Positions 25,399 through 34,280 of a stretch of 64,000 nt of DNA are shown here, one piece after another. The notes beneath the pieces were generated by a model, which was not told where the DNA came from, made no database searches, and saw only the letters and a list, made by a program, of their open reading frames with translations. Location of the stretch: positions 3,169,646 to 3,233,645 of the forward strand of contig NC_012489.1 of the NCBI RefSeq assembly GCF_000010305.1, read 5' to 3'. Position numbers and translations under genes: made by a program. The first letter of the stretch is position 1. The number at the start of each line of letters is the position of its first letter. The stretch comes from Gemmatimonas aurantiaca T-27. Lineage in GTDB: Bacteria; Gemmatimonadota; Gemmatimonadetes; Gemmatimonadales; Gemmatimonadaceae.

Positions 25399-28300
25399 GT
25401 GCTCACCCTCCGCGCCGCCGCCCAGCTCCTCTCCCGCGCCGACTCCCACTCGGCCCTGCGGGCCCTCGCCCCCGTCCTGGGATTTGCGCCTGACCCATTG
25501 ACGGTTCCGACCGCCATCCGACGGGATCTGGGGCTGCAAGACCTGGTGCAACGCGCCGACCTCTTTGAAGGCCCGGGAGCGCTGCGACTGCTCACCGCGC
25601 ACCTCACCCCTGCCGACACACTCGACGGGGCTCACGACCTGCGGGAACGGACCAAACGGGTCGCGGAGGCACTCGTTCGGCATGCGCCCACCCGCCAATG
25701 GCTGCTCTGCACCATCGACGATCAGGAGTGCATGTTGTGCCTGGCAGCGGTCAGCGACACCAACGGCGGGCCGCGCGTGGCAGCACTCCGCGTGGACCGA
25801 CGCCGAGTCCTCGATTCCGACGCCGACACCTTCCGGGCACTGGCCGCTGCGGCGCACGATCCCTCTCCGATTCGGCATGCCCGCTTCACCGATATCCTGC
25901 GGCGGGATGCGCTGTCGCTGCGATTCTATCGCGCGCTCGAACAGGCCGTCGACACGCTGGCTCGCTCGCTGGCCCCGTCAGGCCGCACCCGCAGTCGCGC
26001 CGCCACCGCGCTGACCCCCGCCCAGCGACGGGAGCTGGCCCTGCTGTGCCTCTCACGCTGTCTGTTCCTGGGTTTCCTCGAAGCCAAAGGCTGGCTCGAC
26101 GATCGTCGCGACTTTCTCCTCCACCATACCCTCCGTGTGCTCGAAAGCGGGGGCGCGTTGCACGAGCGCCTTCTCCGTCCGCTGTTCTTCGGCACGCTCA
26201 ACACACCGCGCCGCGCACGCGCCGTCACAGCACGTCTGTTCGGTCGTGTCCCGTTTCTCAATGGCGGACTCTTCTCACCCACGGCACTCGAGCGGCGCGC
26301 GCGCACACTGCACTTCAGCGACGATGCGCTCACGGCCCTCATCACCGGCGTGCTCGATCGCTACCGCTTCACCGCACACGAAGATTCGACGTCATGGTCC
26401 GAAGCCGCGGTCGATCCCGAAATGCTCGGTCGCGCCTTCGAAAGTCTCATGGCAGCCGAAGACCGGCGTCGATCCGGGGCCTTTTATACGCCGCCGCATC
26501 TGGTCGACGCCGCCATCTCCGAGGCACTCACGGCGCTGCTCCCCTCCATCCCGGCGGCTGTGCTCGAAGAGTCCTCCAACGCCCCCCTCTCCGCAGAAGC
26601 GGCGTTCACCATCACCCATCGATTGGCCTGCCTGCGCGTCCTCGATCCGGCCTGCGGCTCCGGTGCGTTCCTGGTGCGTGCCCTCGAACGATTCGACACA
26701 CTACTCAAACGCGCCGGCGACCAGCGTCCAGCCCATGAACGGCGTCGCGCCCTGCTCACACTTGGTATCTTCGGCGTCGATCGCGATCCGATGGCGGTCT
26801 GGCTATGCGAATTGCGACTGTGGCTGGCAGTGGTCATCGAATGCCACGATCCGGATATCGACCGCATCGCGCCGCTCCCCAACCTCGACCACCACATCAG
26901 AATCGGAGACTCGCTGGCTGGAGGCACCTTCCGGTTTGCACCTCCCAGCGGTCGCACGCTCTCCACCCTGCGTGCTCGCTACAGCCGGGCCAGCGGCGCC
27001 CGCAAAATCACCATCGCATCAGCACTCGACCAGGAAGAACGCCGACGCAGTGTCGCGGAACTCTCCTCCCGCCTCGACGCCATCGGCCGTGAACGACGGC
27101 AACTGCTGACCAGCCTGCGCGGACGCGACCTCTTCGGTCAACGCACACGCGCCACACGTGCCGATCGGGCCAGACTCACCACCCTGCGCACCTCCACCCG
27201 CGAACTGTCCACGCACCGCAAACGTCTCCAACTCGGAGGCGCGCTCCCCTTCCGCTTCGGCGCCATGTTCGCTGATGTCGGAGCAGCACATGGGTTTGAT
27301 CTCGTTGTCGGCAACCCACCGTGGGTGCGCCCACACGCCATGCCCGAACACGAACGACAGTGGCTGCGCCAGGAGTTCCGCGCCATGCGACACGCGGGAT
27401 GGCGCGCCGGGGCTACCCGCGCTGGCGCCGGTGCCGGTTTTGCCGCCCAAGCCGATCTCGCGGTCGCCTTCGTGGAACGCAGTATGCAGTTGCTGGCCCC
27501 GCGCGGTACCCTGGCGCTGCTCGTACCGGCCAAACTGTGGCGCACACTCGCCGGAGGCGGCATTCGTCGAGCGCTGCAACAGGAGATGCATCTGCACGCA
27601 CTGCACGACTGGAGCGACGCCCCGGCACAGTTCGATGCGGCCACCTACCCATCACTCGTCGTGGCGACTCGGCGTGCGAGCCCCGCCGCTGCCGATACCT
27701 CCCGGTTCGCCGAATCGTCGCCCCTCCTTCTCAAAGATTCACCGGTGCGCGTCACCATCGTGCGGGAAACCCCGCTCCACTTCCAGGTGGAGCCGCACGC
27801 CCTCTCGCTCGATGGTGATCCTGACGCACCGTGGCTGCTGCTCCCCCACGCCCCACGCCTGGCTTTCCAACGGCTGCGCGATGCGGGTCCGCCGCTCGCG
27901 CACTCCCCACTCGGCCGCCCCCTCCTCGGCGTCAAGTGTGGATGCAATGCCGCCTTCCTCGTGCACGCGCACGAACACGATGATCACTCGGCCACCGTCA
28001 CCGCACTGACCACATCGGCCCCACGGCAAGGTGTCATCGAACGCCACCTGCTCCGCCCCGCGCTCCGCGGTGAAGCCGTCCGCGATCCCTTCGCACCCAA
28101 GGTCGATGATCGCGAGGAGCCGCCGCACGCGAATGACTTGCGCATCATCTGGACCCATGGACTCGATGGCGCCGCGCTACCCACACTCCCCACCGCGACC
28201 CAACGCTGGCTCGCACACTGGCGTCCCCGACTCCACGCCCGGCGCGACGCGCGACACCACACGCCATGGTGGTCACTCTTCCGCACCGACTCTGCACGCA

Positions 28301-28716
28301 ATGATGCACCACGCGTTGTGTGGGCAGATATCGGCAGGTCGCTCCGCACGCAGGTGCTGCCGGCTGGCGATCCCACCGTACCACTCAACAGCTGCTATGT
28401 CGTGCGTGTGCCCACCGATTCCGATGCCTTCGCCCTGCACGCCCTGCTGCAGTCCACCGTTTCGGCCGCCTGGCTCGATCCGCTCGCCGAACCCGCACGC
28501 GGCGGCTTCCGACGTTTCCTCGGCTGGACCATCGCATCACTGCCGTTGCCCGCCGACTGGCCCGCCGCCCGCCGCATACTGGCCCCCATCGGGGAGCGAC
28601 TACATCGCGGCATATCACCTCCAACACGCGACACGCTCGATGCGGCAGTAACAGACACCTACGGGCTCACCTTCGATCAGATCCAGCCGCTGATCGATTG
28701 GTACCGCCGTGGCTGA
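25399..28716 (+). CDS. Eco57I-type N6-adenine DNA methyltransferase (candidate defence)
   Basis: The 1105-residue protein starts at GTG 25399; no ribosome site is obvious. Residues ~1-200 are unassigned, and 210-235 hold the LALLCLSRCLFLGFLEAKGWL motif common to large Eco57I-like methylases. Around 359 is GAFYTPPHLVDAAI. SAM motif I is VLDPACGSGAFLVRALE (~415), followed by FGVDRDPMAVWLCELRLWLA. Catalytic motif IV is DLVVGNPPWVR (~639), NPPW replacing NPPY, and LLVPAKLWRTLAGGGIRRAL follows. The last ~330 residues look like a target-recognition region. No PD-(D/E)XK, HNH or PLD nuclease motif was found. It overlaps the helicase gene by 8 nt. It is probably the modification component of a defence module. 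Confidence 0.85.
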   Translation: MLTLRAAAQLLSRADSHSALRALAPVLGFAPDPLTVPTAIRRDLGLQDLVQRADLFEGPGALRLLTAHLTPADTLDGAHDLRERTKRVAEALVRHAPTRQWLLCTIDDQECMLCLAAVSDTNGGPRVAALRVDRRRVLDSDADTFRALAAAAHDPSPIRHARFTDILRRDALSLRFYRALEQAVDTLARSLAPSGRTRSRAATALTPAQRRELALLCLSRCLFLGFLEAKGWLDDRRDFLLHHTLRVLESGGALHERLLRPLFFGTLNTPRRARAVTARLFGRVPFLNGGLFSPTALERRARTLHFSDDALTALITGVLDRYRFTAHEDSTSWSEAAVDPEMLGRAFESLMAAEDRRRSGAFYTPPHLVDAAISEALTALLPSIPAAVLEESSNAPLSAEAAFTITHRLACLRVLDPACGSGAFLVRALERFDTLLKRAGDQRPAHERRRALLTLGIFGVDRDPMAVWLCELRLWLAVVIECHDPDIDRIAPLPNLDHHIRIGDSLAGGTFRFAPPSGRTLSTLRARYSRASGARKITIASALDQEERRRSVAELSSRLDAIGRERRQLLTSLRGRDLFGQRTRATRADRARLTTLRTSTRELSTHRKRLQLGGALPFRFGAMFADVGAAHGFDLVVGNPPWVRPHAMPEHERQWLRQEFRAMRHAGWRAGATRAGAGAGFAAQADLAVAFVERSMQLLAPRGTLALLVPAKLWRTLAGGGIRRALQQEMHLHALHDWSDAPAQFDAATYPSLVVATRRASPAAADTSRFAESSPLLLKDSPVRVTIVRETPLHFQVEPHALSLDGDPDAPWLLLPHAPRLAFQRLRDAGPPLAHSPLGRPLLGVKCGCNAAFLVHAHEHDDHSATVTALTTSAPRQGVIERHLLRPALRGEAVRDPFAPKVDDREEPPHANDLRIIWTHGLDGAALPTLPTATQRWLAHWRPRLHARRDARHHTPWWSLFRTDSARNDAPRVVWADIGRSLRTQVLPAGDPTVPLNSCYVVRVPTDSDAFALHALLQSTVSAAWLDPLAEPARGGFRRFLGWTIASLPLPADWPAARRILAPIGERLHRGISPPTRDTLDAAVTDTYGLTFDQIQPLIDWYRRG

Positions 28717-31111
28717 GCCACACGGCAGAACGCCCGTGCTGCCGAGCAGCATGCCACTTACCGAAGTGCAACACCGCATCGCGCAGGCGCTGCGCACGAC
28801 ACCCCCACACCACCACGAGTCACTCACCCTCGGACTCGTGCAATTGTTGCCCACGCAGCTCGAAACGGCAGTCCATGTGCGCAGCATCATCGCCCGATAC
28901 GGCGGTGCCCTGCTGGCCGACAACGTAGGATCGGGAAAGACCTTTGTCGCCCTCGCCGTCGCGCGCCACTACCAGTTGGTTCACATCGTGGCGCCCGCCA
29001 CCTTGCTCTCCATGTGGTGGGATGCGGTCCAACGCACATCGACCACGACACCAGCGCCGGAACAGACCCGGCCACCGAAGCGACCACAGGTTCAGGTGCA
29101 TTCACTGCACCAGTTCTCACGTCGACGCCACGCAAGACTCGCGTCCAACACCAGCACACTCGTTGTGATCGACGAGGCGCACCAACTCAGACACGCCAAC
29201 ACCGCCCGCTACCGCGCCCTCGCTCATGCCGTGACCGGCGCACACACACTCCTGCTTTCGGCCACACCGCTTCACAACACCGCGTCGGAACTGCAGACAC
29301 TGTGCGCCCTGTTCACACGCCAGGTGCAACCGGAGATGATCGTCAGGCAATCCACACCGTCCGTGCCGGAATCAGGGTCCACGCAAGGCCGAGTCCACCG
29401 TCCCACCATCGTCGAACATCGCATTCGTCCGATTCCGCAGAACGAAGAGACCCTTACTAAGATCCTGACACTGCCCGCGCCACTGCCCACGCGAGATGGC
29501 GCCGCCGCAGGCGCGTTCATTCGACTCGGACTCTTACGCGCCTGGTGCTCCAGTGATGCGGCCCTGGCCGGCGCACTGCGTCGTCGCCAACTCCGTGGCC
29601 AAGCTCTACGCGATGCCTTGCATGCCGGGAGACACCCGACCGCAGAGGAACTGCGGTCGTGGGTCATCGGTGAATCCGATGGGCAACTGGCCTTCCCGGA
29701 ACTCCTTGTGACTCATGCGGTGGAGGCGATGCCACTCCTGCTCACACTGGAGCACCACCTCCAGGCGATCACCGCACTCACACACCACCATGGGCTGACC
29801 AGCACAGGTGACACAGTTCGCGCACAACGGCTGCGCGAAATCATGCATCGTCACGCCGACGTACCGATCATCGCGTTCTCCCAATTCGAACGCACCGTGA
29901 TTGCGATGTATCGAGCGCTCGCGGACATCGCGGGCGTGGGCATGCTCACCAGCAGCAATGGTCGCATCGCGAGCGGACCCATTCAACGGGAGGAACTGCT
30001 GGGGTTCTTTGCGCCCACCGCACAAGGGCGACCGCCCCCACCGCCGCACCAGGCGGTGCGATTGCTGATCACGACGGACTTGTTGGCAGAAGGTGTGAAT
30101 CTCCAGGATGCCGGCGTCGTCGTGCATCTCGATTTGCCGTGGACACACGCGTTGCTCACCCAACGCGTCGGCCGTTGTGCACGCCTCGGATCGCCCCACC
30201 AAGCCGTGCACGTCTACCGACTCCGGAGCTCCGCACATGCGACATCCGCCCTGCGTGCCGAAGCGCGCATCGCACAAAAGGCGAGCCTGGCCAGACGACA
30301 CGTAGCGGGAACACGCGCCCAACCCAGCCCGCCGGAGATCTCAGCACGTTTGCGGGAGGCGATCGAGACGTGGGATCGTGCGACCACAGCTTCCTCGCAG
30401 GAATGTCCATCCGTCGCCTTTTCGGTGTGCTGGCGTCGTGATGCGCGTCGTACCACGCAGGCGCTCGCCTTGCTGCACCCTCCCGATGCATCACACCCCC
30501 GCCTTCTCGTAGTCCGACCGGGCGGTAGCCCGCCAGTGTTGTCCGGTTCGCACACGTTGCTTGCAACGATCCGCGCCATATCCGGGTCCGAGGAGGGCGC
30601 AGTGTCCCGCGCCGCCGTCGCGCCCGAGTATGAGCGTGTCCATCGCTGCCTCACCCGATGGGTCGACCGCCAAACCGCGGCAGCCTCGTTGGGCGTCACG
30701 CCGCATCGCTTGTGGGATATCGACAGGAACCAGGCCACGCCGACCCAGACACGGGCGCTCCGGCTGCTGCACCGCGCCCTCGCGCAACTCACCGTCACCG
30801 AACGCACGAGGGAAGCGCCACACATTGTCAGGATCCAATCAACCATCGAGACACTCCGAGGAGCTGGCATGGAGGCCGCCCTCGCTGCGTGGTGCGCACG
30901 AGCGCCCACGCTTTCGCCCAGCACAACGGCCGAAGTGCGCCAATGGCTGGCAGGCTGGGAAAGGGACCCGCTCCTCCGGCAGGCGGCACCCACGACATCG
31001 CGGCGGGATAACGACTCGGATCACCACCCGGATCACACCGGGTCCGTGGCATCCGACCGGTATCGTCTCGTGGCCATGATCCTGATACTCCCGATTAATC
31101 TTCGGACATGA
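28709..31111 (+). CDS. SF2 (SNF2-like) helicase partner of the methylase
   Basis: The 800-residue ATPase starts at GTG 28709 inside the methylase gene; ATG 28751 is an alternative. Motif I is GALLADNVGSGKTFVAL (71-78), motif Ia HIVAPATLLSMWWDAV, motif II VVIDEAHQL (DEAH 155-158) and motif III LLLSATPLHN (181-190). The second RecA lobe has LLITTDLLAEGVNLQDAGVVVHLDLPW and motif VI LLTQRVGRCARLGSPHQAVHVYRL. This is the arrangement of SNF2-like translocases such as those in DISARM-type loci. The ~250 C-terminal residues are helical and unassigned. No nuclease domain was seen. Its stop overlaps the HAD gene start by ATGA. Confidence 0.85.
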   Translation: MAEPHGRTPVLPSSMPLTEVQHRIAQALRTTPPHHHESLTLGLVQLLPTQLETAVHVRSIIARYGGALLADNVGSGKTFVALAVARHYQLVHIVAPATLLSMWWDAVQRTSTTTPAPEQTRPPKRPQVQVHSLHQFSRRRHARLASNTSTLVVIDEAHQLRHANTARYRALAHAVTGAHTLLLSATPLHNTASELQTLCALFTRQVQPEMIVRQSTPSVPESGSTQGRVHRPTIVEHRIRPIPQNEETLTKILTLPAPLPTRDGAAAGAFIRLGLLRAWCSSDAALAGALRRRQLRGQALRDALHAGRHPTAEELRSWVIGESDGQLAFPELLVTHAVEAMPLLLTLEHHLQAITALTHHHGLTSTGDTVRAQRLREIMHRHADVPIIAFSQFERTVIAMYRALADIAGVGMLTSSNGRIASGPIQREELLGFFAPTAQGRPPPPPHQAVRLLITTDLLAEGVNLQDAGVVVHLDLPWTHALLTQRVGRCARLGSPHQAVHVYRLRSSAHATSALRAEARIAQKASLARRHVAGTRAQPSPPEISARLREAIETWDRATTASSQECPSVAFSVCWRRDARRTTQALALLHPPDASHPRLLVVRPGGSPPVLSGSHTLLATIRAISGSEEGAVSRAAVAPEYERVHRCLTRWVDRQTAAASLGVTPHRLWDIDRNQATPTQTRALRLLHRALAQLTVTERTREAPHIVRIQSTIETLRGAGMEAALAAWCARAPTLSPSTTAEVRQWLAGWERDPLLRQAAPTTSRRDNDSDHHPDHTGSVASDRYRLVAMILILPINLRT

Positions 31112-31767
31112 CCCAAGGCCGGACACCGCACGCCCTGCTCTTCGATCTTGATGGCACGCTGATCGACTCCATCCAGTTGCTGCTCGAAAGCATGCAACAC
31201 GCATTCGTCGGACACCGGCGATGCCCGACCACCGCCGAATGGGTGGCTGGCATCGGTACCCCGCTGCGCGCCCAGCTCGCGGAGTGGTGCGACACTGCTG
31301 ACGAAGCCGAGCAGTTGGTCACGCGGTATCGGGAGTATCAGGACCGGCACCTCGAGAGCCTCACCACGCCCTACCCGGCCGTGCTGGAGATGCTGGCCTG
31401 GGCCCGGGAACGCGGGCACCCCACCGCCATCGTCACCAGCAAGGGGCGGATCATGACCAGCCGGTCGCTGCAGCATGTCGGGTTGGCAGACGCCTTCGAC
31501 ACCGTGGTGACCTTCGAAGAGACCGAGCGCCACAAGCCACTGGCCGACCCCGTGCTGCTGGCCCTCGACCGGCTGGGCGCCACACCCGACCGCGCTCTGT
31601 TTGTCGGCGATTCGCCACACGACATGTTTTCCGGCCTGGCCGCCGGCGTGAAGACCGCCGCCGCGCTCTGGGGACCGTTTTCGCGGGAGGAGCTGGCCAA
31701 GGCGTCCCCGACCTTCTGGATGACCGGCTTCCACGAGCTCCCGGACATCGTGGCCCGCCTCGACTGA
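31108..31767 (+). CDS. HAD-family phosphatase (phosphoglycolate phosphatase-like)
   Basis: The 219-residue protein is a subfamily IA HAD hydrolase. It has motif I LLFDLDGTLIDS (nucleophile Asp), a helical cap, motif II AIVTSKG (Thr/Ser), motif III lysine in RHKPLADPVLLALDRLG, and motif IV ALFVGDSPHDMFSGLAAG. This layout is shared by phosphoglycolate phosphatase and PpaX-type pyrophosphatases; the substrate is uncertain. Its ATG sits within the helicase stop (ATGA), so translation is probably coupled, but a housekeeping role is equally likely. Confidence 0.85.
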   Translation: MTQGRTPHALLFDLDGTLIDSIQLLLESMQHAFVGHRRCPTTAEWVAGIGTPLRAQLAEWCDTADEAEQLVTRYREYQDRHLESLTTPYPAVLEMLAWARERGHPTAIVTSKGRIMTSRSLQHVGLADAFDTVVTFEETERHKPLADPVLLALDRLGATPDRALFVGDSPHDMFSGLAAGVKTAAALWGPFSREELAKASPTFWMTGFHELPDIVARLD

Positions 31768-31861
31768 GCCGGCTCCGAGCCACGGCGGTCTATTTCGACC
31801 TGCGTTCAAACCCTGCGGGGCGCCGGATCATCCAATCGGGTGCAACGTTCCCGGAGCCCCT

Positions 31862-32440
31862 TTGCTCGCACTCGTCGTGACAGATCCCTTTCTCGAATCC
31901 CGGCCGTTTCCGGCCCCGGTGACATCACCGGGGGTGGACGACGTGTCGGCGGCCGCGAATGGCGATCGTCAGGCGTTCGAGCGGGTATACCGCGCCCATG
32001 CGGATCGTGTGTTCGGTCTGTGTGTCCGCATGCTGGGCGATCGGGTGCTGGCCGAGGAGGTGACGCAGGACGTGTTCGTGCGCGTCTGGCAGAAACTTCC
32101 CGGATTTCGTGCCGAGGCGGCGTTCTCCACCTGGCTGCATCGGGTGGCCGTCAACGTCATCCTCTCGCGCCGGAAGAATCTCGGGGTCCAGCACGGGCGA
32201 CACGCGGAGGAGGAGGTGCTGGATGTCACCCCTGCGCGTGCCGACCGGGTCACCGAGCGTCTCGACCTGGAGGACGCGATCGGTGGGCTCCCCAACGGCG
32301 CGCGCCGGGTGTTCGTCCTGCACGATGTGGAAGGCTTCACGCATGAAGAGATCGGCGAGCAGCTCGGCATCACCCCCGGTGGCAGCAAGGCCCAGTTGCA
32401 CCGGGCCCGCATGCTGCTCCGGAATGCCCTGACCCGCTGA
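31862..32440 (+). CDS. ECF-type RNA polymerase sigma factor
   Basis: The 192-residue sigma factor has region 2 (AFERVYRAHADRVFGLCVRMLG, then EEVTQDVFVRVWQKLPGFRAEAAFSTWLHRVAVN) and region 4 (AIGGLPNGARRVFVLHDVEGFTHEEIGEQLGITPGGSKAQLHRARMLLRNAL), but no regions 1 or 3, which defines the ECF group. The start is probably TTG 31862, since GGAG lies 5 nt upstream; GTG 31877 is an alternative. The next gene is its likely anti-sigma factor. Confidence 0.9.
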   Translation: MLALVVTDPFLESRPFPAPVTSPGVDDVSAAANGDRQAFERVYRAHADRVFGLCVRMLGDRVLAEEVTQDVFVRVWQKLPGFRAEAAFSTWLHRVAVNVILSRRKNLGVQHGRHAEEEVLDVTPARADRVTERLDLEDAIGGLPNGARRVFVLHDVEGFTHEEIGEQLGITPGGSKAQLHRARMLLRNALTR

Positions 32441-32505
32441 GACCTGTTTTCCCGACCGTTCTGTCTTTCGTACCGCGCCCGAACGCACTGATTCCCGAGT
32501 TCACC

Positions 32506-33345
32506 ATGACGACCACCGGATCTCCTGTTTCCCACGCCAACGACTGTGCGCGCTTCGAAGCGCAACTGGGCGCGTGGCTGGAACACGATCTCGAGACCAG
32601 CGAGCAGGGTTGGATGACGGCACATCGTCATCGGTGCGTGGCCTGCGCGAGTCTTGTCGATGATCTCGAAGCCGTGATTGCCGGCGCGGCGGCGCTGCCG
32701 GCGTTGTCCCCGCCGCGTGATCTCTGGAGTGGCATCGAAGCCCGGCTCGAAGCACCGGTCATCCCGATCCCTACCGCCACCCGCCTCGAGGTCCCACGCC
32801 GGCGCACGGTCACCGTGCGTTGGTTCGCCGCCGCCGCCACGCTGTTGGTGGCGGTGAGCTCCGTGGTGACCTGGCAAATCGCGCGACGTGGCGTCACGGG
32901 CGTGGCAGGCCCCGATCGCACGTTGACCGTCGCAGGGGTCGATGCACCGACCTCGATCGGTATACGCTCGGCCGATTCCTCCGCTCAGACCGACGCAGCG
33001 CCCCCGACGGCCACGACGCATGTGGCAACCGGCTCACCCATCCCCACCAGCGCACGTCGCCCGGCGGTGAGCCGGGTGGCCAACGACGATGTCGACATGC
33101 TCGACATCGATGTCACCTACGAGCGCGAGATCTCCGCCCTGCGGCACATCGTCGACGAGCGGTTCATGGAGCTCGACAGCAGCACCGTCACGGTCCTGCG
33201 CCGCAATCTCGACATCATCGACATGGCCATCACGGATAGCCGAGCCGCGCTCCAGCGTGATCCGCGCAGCGCGGTGGTGTCTTCGCAACTCGATCGCGCC
33301 CTGCAGGCCAAGCTGGCCCTGATGCGCCGGGTAGCCCTGCTGTGA
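32506..33345 (+). CDS. Membrane anti-sigma factor
   Basis: The 279-residue protein has an N-terminal cytoplasmic domain with a zinc-finger-like HRHRCVACASLV (HxxxCxxC) preceded by CARFEAQLGAWLEHDL, as in ZAS/zf-HC2 anti-sigma factors. One membrane helix (VRWFAAAATLLVAVSSVVTW, ~105-125) follows, then a periplasmic Thr/Ala/Pro-rich linker and a C-terminal helical segment (YEREISALRHIVDERFMELDSS). It should hold the upstream sigma factor until a cell-envelope signal arrives. Its stop overlaps the next gene start as GTGA. Confidence 0.82.
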   Translation: MTTTGSPVSHANDCARFEAQLGAWLEHDLETSEQGWMTAHRHRCVACASLVDDLEAVIAGAAALPALSPPRDLWSGIEARLEAPVIPIPTATRLEVPRRRTVTVRWFAAAATLLVAVSSVVTWQIARRGVTGVAGPDRTLTVAGVDAPTSIGIRSADSSAQTDAAPPTATTHVATGSPIPTSARRPAVSRVANDDVDMLDIDVTYEREISALRHIVDERFMELDSSTVTVLRRNLDIIDMAITDSRAALQRDPRSAVVSSQLDRALQAKLALMRRVALL

Positions 33346-34280
33346 AGCCTTCGCCGTCTCGGTCCATGAAAACCATCGGTCTCGCCGTGGGCCTCGCCCT
33401 CGGCATCACCATGGCCACGCCACTCCACGCCCAGCGGGGAGGACGTGACACCACCCTGCAACTCACTGGTACATCGGTGGTGGACGTGACGCTGTCGTCC
33501 GGCCATCTGGTGGTGCGCAGTGTGGAAGGCACGACAGGCGCCGTGCGTGGACTCCGTAACGACCAGCGCCTGCGCAGCACCGGCGTGGCCCTCACGGTGG
33601 TGGGGCGCGACGAACAGCGGCGCAGCTTCAGCAGCTCGTCGCGCAATCGCAGTGACGATGTACTCGAGGTCGACGTGCCGCGTGGTGTCCGACTCGTCGT
33701 GAACACCCGTTCGGCCGATGTCGATGTCCAGGAATTTGCGGGTGATGTGGAAGTGACCACACAGAGTGGCACCCTGCAGCTCGCCGGCGTGCGCGGACGC
33801 GTCATCGTGGAATCCGTGTCGGGCGATATCACCATCACGGGCGCACCGTCGTCCGTGCGCATCACCACCGTCAGTGGGGACATCGGCATCCGCGGCGCAC
33901 GCGGTGATGTCGAGGTGCACACCACCAGCGGCGATGTGCGAATCGACGGTGAACGGATTCCGCGACTGCTCGTGGAATCGATGAATGCCGACGTGGATTT
34001 CGACGGCAGCTTCACCGACGGGGCTCGTGTGCAACTCAGCACCCACTCGGGTGATGTCACCTTGCGCCTGCCGGAATCCCAACGCGGCCGTATCGAACTG
34101 TCCACCGTATCCGGTGATTTCACCGCCGGTTTTCCACTGACCATGGCCCCCAACAACATCCCATCGTCCGGTCGGGGACGTGCCACGCGCCGCTATGAAC
34201 TCGGCAGCGGCGGTACGTCGCAAATCGATATCTCGACCTTCAGTGGTGACGTGCGTATCCTGCGAGGTAATCGTTCATGA
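33342..34280 (+). CDS. Exported DUF4097 beta-repeat protein 1
   Basis: The frame begins at GTG 33342 in the anti-sigma stop, but ATG 33366 gives a clean signal peptide (MKTIGLAVGLALGITMATPLHAQ) and may be the true start. The mature part is built from repeated beta strands with short SGD turns (TVSGDIGIRG, TSGDVRIDG, HSGDVTLRLP, TVSGDFTAG, FSGDVRIL), the DUF4097/LiaG-type solenoid fold. It is probably a periplasmic or surface structural protein regulated with the adjacent sigma/anti-sigma pair. Confidence 0.8.
   Translation: MKPSPSRSMKTIGLAVGLALGITMATPLHAQRGGRDTTLQLTGTSVVDVTLSSGHLVVRSVEGTTGAVRGLRNDQRLRSTGVALTVVGRDEQRRSFSSSSRNRSDDVLEVDVPRGVRLVVNTRSADVDVQEFAGDVEVTTQSGTLQLAGVRGRVIVESVSGDITITGAPSSVRITTVSGDIGIRGARGDVEVHTTSGDVRIDGERIPRLLVESMNADVDFDGSFTDGARVQLSTHSGDVTLRLPESQRGRIELSTVSGDFTAGFPLTMAPNNIPSSGRGRATRRYELGSGGTSQIDISTFSGDVRILRGNRS

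Noticed and set aside
25399-31111. Complete DISARM, BREX or type I/ISP restriction system
   Set aside because: DrmA/B/C, PglZ, BrxC, HsdS/HsdR and Mrr-type nuclease are all absent in and around the two genes.
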